15,715 nucleotides of DNA from Congregicoccus sp964517665 (GTDB taxonomy: Bacteria; Verrucomicrobiota; Verrucomicrobiia; Opitutales; Opitutaceae): positions 1 to 15,715 of the forward strand of contig CAZFCY010000118.1 of NCBI GenBank assembly GCA_964517665.1. Direction: 5' to 3'. Below are positions 8,165 to 14,119 of this stretch, in pieces. Position 1 is the stretch's first letter. Each line of letters begins with the position of its first letter. Under the pieces are notes generated by a model, which was not told the DNA's origin, made no database searches, and worked only from the letters and a program-made list of their open reading frames with translations. The position numbers were made by a program, and so were the translations under genes.

Positions 8165-8227
8165 AGCCGCATCCGTCCCTCGGCCCGGAGCCACAAGCAG
8201 GCGGTTCGGAAATCGGTCGGATTCTGC

Positions 8228-9763
8228 GTGGCAAACCCCTCGAAATCTTGCGATCGTTCACTCGTGTTCCCCCTTCGGTTTCCCCGGTCTCTGTTCCATC
8301 TTCACAAGGCGGCCGCTGTTTGCGCATGCCTGGCGACTGCCTGTCCCGTTTTCGCCGCCGACCCGGCTGCGACGGCGCTGGATCCGGAGGATGTCCGCGA
8401 TGCGCTTGCGCGAGCGACGATATTCATGCGCTCGATCTCGGTCGAAGGCGGCTACGTCTGGCGCGTGTCCACGGATCTCGCCGAGCGCGCCGGTGAAACG
8501 CCGACCACGGCGACGCAGATCTGGGTGCAGCCGCCCGGCACGCCGGCGATCGGCATGGCCTTCCTGCGCGCCTACGAAGTCACCGGCGAGGCCGCTCATC
8601 TCGCCGCCGCCCGGGACTCCGCGCTCGCGCTGGCGCGCGGGCAGCTCGAGTCCGGCGGCTGGGACTACCGCGTGGAATTCGATCCGGAAAAACGCGGCGA
8701 CTGGCGCTACCGCGCGGACGCGACGCGCGCGCAACCGACGCGCGACGGAAAGGCGTCCAATCGCGCCACCTTCGACGACGACAACACCCAGAGCGCGCTG
8801 CGCTTCCTCCTCGCCTTCTGCGAGGCCGCGAAGGCCTCGCCCGATCCGCGCGACGCCGCGATCGCCGAGGCGCGCGACTACGGCCTGCGTCGCCTGATCG
8901 ACGCGCAGTATCCCGCCGGCGGCTGGCCGCAACGATGGGACGGCGAGGCGCGCGATGCCGCGCAGTTTCCCGCGCGGCCCGCGAGCTTCCCGGCGGAATA
9001 CGCGCGCGAGCAGCCCAAGGGCGGCTACTACGAGCACTACACGCTCAACGACAACACACACCGCGACTGCATCCTCACGCTCCTCGACGCCTGGAAAAAA
9101 CTCGGCCGCGAGGAGCACCGCGACGCCGCCCGCCGCGGCGTCGATTTCCTTCTCCTCGCGCAACTGCCCGAGCCGCAGCCCGCGTGGGCGCAGCAGTACG
9201 ACGCGGCCATGCAACCGGCCTGGGCCCGCGCCTTCGAGCCACCCTCGGTCACCGCCGGGGAGAGCGCCGGGATCATCAACCTGCTCCTCGACATGCATCA
9301 GGAATTTGGAGACGCCCGCTATCTCGAGGCGGCCCGAAAGGCCGGCGGCTGGCTGCGGCGCTCGGAGATCGCGCCCGGCCGCTGGGCGCGGCTCTACGAA
9401 CTCAAAACGAACCGCCCGCTCTACGGCGACCGCGACGGGCGCATCCACTACACGCTCGAGGAAATCAGCGAGGAGCGCCGCAGAGGCTATGGATGGGAGG
9501 GCGGCTTCGGCATCGAGCGCGCGCTCGAGCGCATCCAGAATATGGATACGCGCGAGTCGCGCGACAACCCGGCTTCACGGCCGCGCGTGTCCGACGAAGC
9601 GGTTTCGAGGATCCTGAGCGAACTGGACGAAGCCGGCCGATGGGTGACGACCCAGCGCGTCTCCGGCTCGGCGCGCGCGGAGTGGATCTCCTCGCGCGCG
9701 TTCATCGGCAACATGGCGGCATTGTGCGACTGGCTCGAGGGAATGAAGGGCGTGAGGGAATAA
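8228..9763 (+). CDS. Secreted pectate lyase (polysaccharide lyase family 10-like)
   Basis: Cleaves polygalacturonate by beta-elimination outside the cytoplasm. The N-terminus is a Sec signal peptide with a basic LFHLHK stretch, the hydrophobic AAAVCACLATACPV and a likely AxA cut after VFA (about residue 43). Mature-region features are FDDDNT (182-187), GGWPQRW (231-237), YTLNDNTHRD (271-280), WAQQYD (320-325) and a C-terminal GRWARLYELKTNRPLYGDRDG block (from 384) with RRRGYGWEG. These fit the all-helical family 10 type of pectate lyase, in which an arginine of the C-terminal block is catalytic. The start is uncertain: GTG 8228 gives 511 aa with a long n-region, and GTG 8264 gives a more typical 31-residue signal peptide. 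No other pectin gene is adjacent. It is followed after 164 bases by fumarase, with no visible functional link. The 3' end carries the purine-rich repeat. Confidence 0.86.
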   Translation: MANPSKSCDRSLVFPLRFPRSLFHLHKAAAVCACLATACPVFAADPAATALDPEDVRDALARATIFMRSISVEGGYVWRVSTDLAERAGETPTTATQIWVQPPGTPAIGMAFLRAYEVTGEAAHLAAARDSALALARGQLESGGWDYRVEFDPEKRGDWRYRADATRAQPTRDGKASNRATFDDDNTQSALRFLLAFCEAAKASPDPRDAAIAEARDYGLRRLIDAQYPAGGWPQRWDGEARDAAQFPARPASFPAEYAREQPKGGYYEHYTLNDNTHRDCILTLLDAWKKLGREEHRDAARRGVDFLLLAQLPEPQPAWAQQYDAAMQPAWARAFEPPSVTAGESAGIINLLLDMHQEFGDARYLEAARKAGGWLRRSEIAPGRWARLYELKTNRPLYGDRDGRIHYTLEEISEERRRGYGWEGGFGIERALERIQNMDTRESRDNPASRPRVSDEAVSRILSELDEAGRWVTTQRVSGSARAEWISSRAFIGNMAALCDWLEGMKGVRE

Positions 9764-9764
9764 G
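9744..9764 (+). repeat. Purine-rich gene-end repeat, copy 2
   Basis: TGAAGGG, C, then GTGAGGGAATAAG overlaps the last codons and TAA stop of the pectate lyase. A further GAGGGAAT lies 17 bases upstream (9737-9744). It matches the minus-strand copy at 7320-7341 with one substitution and one indel. Confidence 0.55.
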
Positions 9765-9927
9765 GTCCGCGCCGACCTGCGCGCAAATTGCGGGGACCGC
9801 CCAAAGTCGCGCCTGGCGAGGCAGGCGTCGGATCCGCGGGCGGGAGGCTCGGAGGAAACGGTTTCGAAAGACCGCGCGTCCCGCATCCGCGTTGACACGC
9901 GCGCGTGGGGCGATCCCCTTCCAGAAT

Positions 9928-11298
9928 ATGCGCAAGGTCACCGATTCAATGGGCGAAATGTCCGTGCCCGACGACGTTCTTTACGGCGCCTCCACGCAGC
10001 GCGCCGTCCTGAATTTTCCGATCAGCGGCCACCGGATGCCGCCACGCTTCATTCATGCGCTCGGCCTGGTGAAATGGGCCTGCGCGCTCGCCAACAAAAA
10101 ACTCGATCGCCTGCCCGCCGCGATCGCCGACGCCATCGCCACGGCCGCGCTCGAAATCGCCGACGGCGCGCTCGACGAACATTTTCCCATCGACGTCTTC
10201 CAGACCGGCTCCGCCACCTCGACCAACACCAACGCCAACGAGGTCATCGCCAACCGCGCCTCCGCGGAACAGGCGAAAATCCATCCGAACGATCACGTCA
10301 ACCTCGGCCAGTCGTCGAACGACGTCATCCCCACAACGCTGCACGTGAGCGTGGCCCTCGCCCTGCGCGACGACCTGCGCGCCGCGCTCGAGCACCTCGC
10401 CGCCACGCTCGAGGCCAGGGCGAAGGACTGGGAAGCGATCGTGAAAATCGGGCGCACGCACTTGATGGACGCCGTGCCGCTCACCCTCGGGCAGGAGTTT
10501 TCCGGATATGCCGCGCAGGCGCGAAAATCGGCGCTGCGCGCCCAACGCGCGATCGAGGCGCTGCGCGAACTCGCGATCGGCGACACCGCCGTCGGCACCG
10601 GCCTCAACACGCGCGCGGGATTCGCCGCGCGTGTTTGCGAGCTTCTTTCGGAAAAAACCGGGATGTCGTTCGTCGAGGCCGCTAACCATTTCGAGGCGCA
10701 GGGCGGGCGCGACGATTGCGTCGAAGTCGCCGGCCATCTCACCGCCATTTGCGCGGCCTTGTCGAAGATCGCGAACGACGTGCGCCTGCTCTCCACCGGC
10801 CCGCGCGCGGGCCTGGGCGAGATCCGGCTTCCCGCCACGCAACCGGGCTCGTCGATCATGCCCGGGAAAGTGAATCCGGTGATGAGCGAGATGCTCGTCC
10901 AGGTCTGCCACTACGCCACGGGATTGTGCTCCGCCGTCGCTGCGGCCGGGCGCGATGGCCATCTCGAGTTGAACGTCAACCTTCCGCTCATGGCCCACTG
11001 CCTGCACGAGGCGATCGGCTGCCTTGCCCGCGGCGCAAGGACGTTCGCCGACCGCTGCGTCGCCGGCATCGAGGTGGACGAGGATCGTTGCCGCGAACTC
11101 GTCAACCGCTCGCTCATGCTCGTGACCGCGCTGACTCCACACATTGGATACGATGCCGCCGCGCGCGTGGCCAAGCGGGCGCTGGCCGAAAACCGCACGC
11201 TGCGCGAGATCGTGCTCGATGAACGCCTGATGGAGGAATCCGTTCTCGACGCCGCGCTCGATCCGGCCGGCATGTTGCATCCGCACGACCACGACTGA
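9928..11298 (+). CDS. fumC: Fumarate hydratase class II
   Basis: Hydrates fumarate to malate in the citric acid cycle, as a cytoplasmic homotetramer without an iron-sulfur cluster. The 456-aa protein begins MRKVTDSMGEMSVPDDVLYG, close to the usual FumC N-terminus, which supports the ATG at 9928 although the frame stays open far upstream. Seen motifs are TSTNTNANEVIANRA (97-111), HVNLGQSSNDVIPT (123-136), GRTHLMD (175-181, His178) and the fumarase/aspartase signature GSSIMPGKVNP (307-317, catalytic Ser308). The Gly in MPGK favours fumarase over aspartase, which has MPAK. Deviations from textbook FumC include STNTN for the common TNMN and GHLELNVNLPLMAHCL near 344-359. There is no Shine-Dalgarno site. 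It converges on thiE with 25 bases between the stop codons. Confidence 0.93.
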   Translation: MRKVTDSMGEMSVPDDVLYGASTQRAVLNFPISGHRMPPRFIHALGLVKWACALANKKLDRLPAAIADAIATAALEIADGALDEHFPIDVFQTGSATSTNTNANEVIANRASAEQAKIHPNDHVNLGQSSNDVIPTTLHVSVALALRDDLRAALEHLAATLEARAKDWEAIVKIGRTHLMDAVPLTLGQEFSGYAAQARKSALRAQRAIEALRELAIGDTAVGTGLNTRAGFAARVCELLSEKTGMSFVEAANHFEAQGGRDDCVEVAGHLTAICAALSKIANDVRLLSTGPRAGLGEIRLPATQPGSSIMPGKVNPVMSEMLVQVCHYATGLCSAVAAAGRDGHLELNVNLPLMAHCLHEAIGCLARGARTFADRCVAGIEVDEDRCRELVNRSLMLVTALTPHIGYDAAARVAKRALAENRTLREIVLDERLMEESVLDAALDPAGMLHPHDHD

Positions 11299-11323
11299 TC
11301 GAAACGGCCGCGCGCCGGACCGC

Positions 11324-11962
11324 TCACGCCCCGCGCGCGCCGCCCGCCGCCGCGCGCAACTGTCGGGCGACAGCCGCCGGATCGTCCGCCATCGACAGCG
11401 CGGAAACCACCGCAACGCCGGCCACGCCTGTCGCGAAAACCTCCGGCGCGCGCGCCACGTCGATGCCGCCGATCGCGACGCACGGCCGCGAAGCCGCGGC
11501 CACGATTTCACGCAGCCCTTCGAGCCCCATCGCGGGCGACGCGTCGGCCTTGGAACGGGTCGGAAAAACCGGGCCGACCCCGAAGTAGTCGGCCGCTTGC
11601 CCATCCACGGCCGCGAGCTGCTCCCGCGCCGTGATCGACAGGCCGATGATCGCGCCGTCGCCGAGAACTCGTCGGGCGACCTCCGTCGGCAGGTCCTTCC
11701 AGCCGAGATGCACGCCGTCCGCCGCGACCGCCAGCGCGAGATCGACGGCGTCGTTCACGATGAACACGACCCCGTGCCGCCGCGTCGACGCGCGCAACTC
11801 CCGCGCCTCTTCGAACTGACGCCGGCGATTGTATCCAGATCCTCGATACTGCACGATCGTGACGCCGCCCGCGATCGCAGACTCGACCCCCGCGATCATG
11901 CCGCGCGGGTATCGATCGAGCGCATCGGTCACCAGATAGAGCGTGTAGTCCGCCGGTTTCAT
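11324..11962 (-). CDS. thiE: Thiamine-phosphate synthase
   Basis: Joins hydroxymethylpyrimidine diphosphate and thiazole phosphate to thiamine phosphate in the cytoplasm. This is a 212-aa TIM barrel with LYLVTDALDR (8-17), IVQYR (36-40), FIVNDAVDLA (67-76), DGVHLGWKDLP (82-92), GLSIT (107-111), DYFGVGPVFPTRSK (125-138) and IGGI (164-167). The phosphate-contacting segment reads VQYRGSGYNRRR, so the lysine usually found two residues after the arginine (Q-x-R-x-K) is a serine; nearby arginines may compensate. The ATG at 11962 overlaps the thiM stop by ATGA, showing translational coupling. The same frame is open far upstream inside thiM, but the ThiE N-terminus clearly starts here. Confidence 0.91.
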   Translation of the reverse strand: MKPADYTLYLVTDALDRYPRGMIAGVESAIAGGVTIVQYRGSGYNRRRQFEEARELRASTRRHGVVFIVNDAVDLALAVAADGVHLGWKDLPTEVARRVLGDGAIIGLSITAREQLAAVDGQAADYFGVGPVFPTRSKADASPAMGLEGLREIVAAASRPCVAIGGIDVARAPEVFATGVAGVAVVSALSMADDPAAVARQLRAAAGGARGA

Positions 11963-12759
11963 TGCAGGCGACCGAGCCGCCGGATCGTTTCTCCATCCAC
12001 CGCGTCGAGCGCATCGAGCAGCTCGATCTGAAAACTCCCCGGCCGCGAGGCGCGCCCGGCCGCGATCTCCCCGGCCAGGCCAAGCACGACCGCCGTGCTC
12101 ACCGCCGCGTCGAACGGATCCGCCGCCACCGCGCAAAACGCCGCCGCGATCGCGCCCATCGCGCAGCCCACGCCGGTCACGCGCGTCATGAGCGCATGCC
12201 CGTTTGCGACCGCCGCTGACCGGTCCCGGTCGAACGCCAGATCGACCCTGCCCGAGACGAGCACGCTTCGCGCGCCTTTGCGCACAAGCTCGAGCGCGGC
12301 CTCGCGCGCGGCGGTGGACTCGTCGCCGGATTCGACGCCGCGGCCACGAGCCTCGAACCCCGCGAGCGCCATGATCTCCGAGGCGTTGCCCCGCACCATC
12401 GACGGCCCCTGCTCCATCAGCTCGCGCGCCAGCGCCGTCCGCACGGAAAGAAAACCGACCGCGACCGGATCGAGCACCCACGGGCGCCCGGCCTCGCGCG
12501 CCGCCGGCGCCGCCGCGCGGATCGCCTCGATCTGCAACGGCTCGATCGTGCCGACGTTGATCAGCAGCGCGTCCGCCACGCCGGCGAACGCCGCCGCCTC
12601 CTCCGGATGCTCGACCATGGCCGGAGCCGCGCCGATCGCGAGCAACGCATTTGCCGTAAACCCCTTCACGACCTGGTTGGTCAGGCAATGCACGAGCGGT
12701 TTGCGCGCGCGCAACTTCTCGAGGTTTTCGACAACGACTTCGATGGCGGATTGAGGCAT
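11959..12759 (-). CDS. thiM: Hydroxyethylthiazole kinase
   Basis: Phosphorylates 4-methyl-5-(2-hydroxyethyl)thiazole, a salvage step that supplies thiazole phosphate to ThiE. The 266-aa ribokinase-like protein shows VHCLTNQVVKGFTAN (23-37), LDPVAVG (96-102), RGNASEI (123-129) and the active-site loop TGVGCAMGA (195-203), with Cys199 in the position of the known catalytic cysteine. The ATG at 12759 fits the family N-terminus; upstream codons in the same frame look non-coding. It is first in a two-gene thiM-thiE operon. I could not find a TPP riboswitch in its leader. The leader does hold an imperfect hairpin (GTTTCC 12776-12781 with GGAAAC 12796-12801) and two direct copies of CCCGGCAACC. Confidence 0.92.
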   Translation of the reverse strand: MPQSAIEVVVENLEKLRARKPLVHCLTNQVVKGFTANALLAIGAAPAMVEHPEEAAAFAGVADALLINVGTIEPLQIEAIRAAAPAAREAGRPWVLDPVAVGFLSVRTALARELMEQGPSMVRGNASEIMALAGFEARGRGVESGDESTAAREAALELVRKGARSVLVSGRVDLAFDRDRSAAVANGHALMTRVTGVGCAMGAIAAAFCAVAADPFDAAVSTAVVLGLAGEIAAGRASRPGSFQIELLDALDAVDGETIRRLGRLQ

Positions 12760-12809
12760 GGCGGCTGAGGGATCTGTTTCCGGATCATCCGGATTGGAAA
12801 CAACTCCTG

Positions 12810-12834
12810 CCCGGCAACCTTGCTCCCGGCAACC
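12810..12834. repeat. Direct repeat CCCGGCAACC in the thiM leader
   Basis: CCCGGCAACC occurs at 12810-12819 and 12825-12834, a 15-bp period with a TTGCT spacer, about 50-75 bases upstream of the thiM start. It could be a tandem regulator site or chance in GC-rich DNA; nothing else supports a function. Confidence 0.3.
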
Positions 12835-12934
12835 CCGGAGCCCGCGCACGTGTCGCCCGGCCGGGAGCGCGGCCCCTCCGACCTTCGCCCGCTTCGTTGC
12901 CTTCCGTGAAATCCGGATCCGGGATCGCCTCCCC

Positions 12935-12976
12935 AAAGCCAGAATACTGTCGCGTACGTTACAGAAAAGTGGCTTT
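12935..12976. repeat. 42-bp palindromic repeat, copy 2
   Basis: Same length and orientation as 981-1022. The 19-nt centre TGTCGCGTACGTTACAGAA (12948-12966) is identical and the outer AAAGCC/GGCTTT arms are kept. The six or so bases between arm and centre no longer pair, so centre and tips are conserved better than the overall hairpin. It lies 23 bases beyond the stop of the Tat-exported isomerase-like gene on the minus strand, the same relative position as copy 1 beyond the mutase. Confidence 0.8.
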
Positions 12977-12999
12977 CCCTCGCGGCGGGCGGAGGGTGG

Positions 13000-13953
13000 T
13001 CACGACTTCACGTCCACGGAGCGGTAGGCGGCGATCAGGGCCTGCTCGCCTTCGAGGCCGGTCTGGCTCAGGCCGTGTTCCATGCCGATGACGCCGTCGA
13101 AGCCGCGGTCGCGCAGCCACTGGAAGATGTGTTTATAGTTGATCTCGCCCGTCGTCGGCTCCTTGCGGCCGGGAACGTCTCCGACCTGGATATAGGCAAT
13201 CTCGTCCCACGCATCGATCATGTTGGTGATGAGATTTCCTTCCGTGATCTGCTGGTGGTAGAGATCGTCGAGAATCTTCACCGAAGGGCTTCCGACCATT
13301 TTGCAGATCTGGCGCGCGTGCGGAATCCGCTGCAGGAAACATCCGGGGTGATTGATATAGTTGAGCGGCTCGAGCACGAGGACAAGGCCGGCCGGCTCGA
13401 CGATTTCCGCGCACACCTTCAGCATCTCGACGGTGTTCGCGGTTTGATACTCGTCCGGCACGCTGGGATCGATCGCCCCCGGCACGACGGTGCACCAGCG
13501 GGCGTTCACGCGCTTCGAAACCTCGACGGCCTGGCGCATCCTTTCCTGGAGCATCGCGCGCACCGCATCCGGATCGCGCCTGCGATCATCGATGCCGAGA
13601 CGATGGCCGGCGAAGACCGGATTTCGAAAATCCGCGAAGGCGACGAAAACGCCCATCGTCATCCCGAGCGACCGCAAGAGATCGCCCATCTTCGACTGCA
13701 AACCCGCCTCGCGGCCGGGCAGCCCGTTGTCCTCCCAGGCGCGAAAACCCGCGTCGTGCGCAAAGCGAATCTGATCGAGGATGTCGTCGCCCGCGTGCGC
13801 TTTGAACTGCCCTGCGTGCGGCCCGTACTTCATCTGGAACGGCGCGGTCTGGCCGGTCGCGGCTTTGTCGCCCGCCGAGGCGGATGCGAGCTTGATCGAG
13901 GACGCCGCGGCGGTGGCGGCGAGGGCGGATTTCACGAAGGCGCGTCGATTCAT
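13000..13953 (-). CDS. Tat-exported sugar phosphate isomerase/epimerase-like protein (hydroxypyruvate isomerase family TIM barrel)
   Basis: A 317-aa AP-endonuclease-2-type TIM barrel. The ATG at 13953 gives MNRRAFVKSALAATAAAS, a twin-arginine signal (RRAFVK) followed by a hydrophobic stretch, so the folded protein is probably exported to the periplasm; this decides the start over longer forms. Likely metal and catalytic residues of the Hyi family are visible: LEPLN (Glu195), ILDDLYHQQ (Asp229, His233), QVGDVPGRKEP (256-266) and GMEHG (Glu292). The GD-PGR-EP motif is a strong marker of hydroxypyruvate-isomerase-like proteins, though this copy has Tyr where His commonly precedes it (YIQVGD). 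In Verrucomicrobiota and Planctomycetota, exported members are numerous and mostly lack tested substrates. It diverges from the PVC dehydrogenase across 161 bases, which suggests joint use on exported sugars. The true substrate is unknown. Confidence 0.87.
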   Translation of the reverse strand: MNRRAFVKSALAATAAASSIKLASASAGDKAATGQTAPFQMKYGPHAGQFKAHAGDDILDQIRFAHDAGFRAWEDNGLPGREAGLQSKMGDLLRSLGMTMGVFVAFADFRNPVFAGHRLGIDDRRRDPDAVRAMLQERMRQAVEVSKRVNARWCTVVPGAIDPSVPDEYQTANTVEMLKVCAEIVEPAGLVLVLEPLNYINHPGCFLQRIPHARQICKMVGSPSVKILDDLYHQQITEGNLITNMIDAWDEIAYIQVGDVPGRKEPTTGEINYKHIFQWLRDRGFDGVIGMEHGLSQTGLEGEQALIAAYRSVDVKS

Positions 13954-14095
13954 GACAAGGTTGGAGGCTGGCGAAAGCGAAGGAAGGATCGCGCCTGAAC
14001 GCAGCAGGGAAGACGCGTCCTGGCAACTTTGCATGCCGGTCCGCGCGTGCTTTTCGACGCGCCGCCGTGCTCGCGCATTGCCAACGCGCATCGAA

Positions 14096-14119
14096 GTCCG
14101 ATGTTCTGCGTCCGATGTT
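14096..14119 (+). repeat. Direct repeat GTCCGATGTT at the dehydrogenase start
   Basis: GTCCGATGTT occurs at 14096-14105 and 14110-14119 (14-bp period) and overlaps the start codon at 14115. The first copy also holds an ATG (14101), but it is out of frame with the dehydrogenase. It may be a small duplication or a start-proximal control site. Confidence 0.35.

Noticed and set aside
9810..9827. CGCCTG/CAGGCG hairpin after the pectate lyase as a terminator
   Set aside because: A 6-bp stem without a T tract; this is common by chance at this base composition.
9892..9897. TTGACA upstream of fumC as a promoter -35
   Set aside because: No acceptable -10 hexamer occurs at 15-19 bases; the downstream bases are GC-rich until the start codon.
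8935..9927. Upstream in-frame extension of fumC overlapping the pectate lyase
   Set aside because: The extension is Arg-rich out-of-frame translation of the pectate lyase; the FumC N-terminus begins at 9928.
9946..11604. Long minus-strand open frame opposite fumC
   Set aside because: It crosses from fumC antisense into thiE in the wrong frame and has no motif; fumC is unambiguous.
11963..12688. Upstream in-frame extension of thiE inside thiM (apparent fusion)
   Set aside because: Low-complexity shadow of thiM; ThiE homology begins exactly at the ATG overlapping the thiM stop.
12760..12999. Possible TPP riboswitch before thiM
   Set aside because: Expected from gene function, but neither strand shows the CUGAGA or GAUC-GG-UAAUACC core; only short hairpins and repeats are present.
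14101..14103. Alternative ATG start for the PVC dehydrogenase
   Set aside because: It is out of frame with the signal peptide and propeller; ATG 14115 is in frame.
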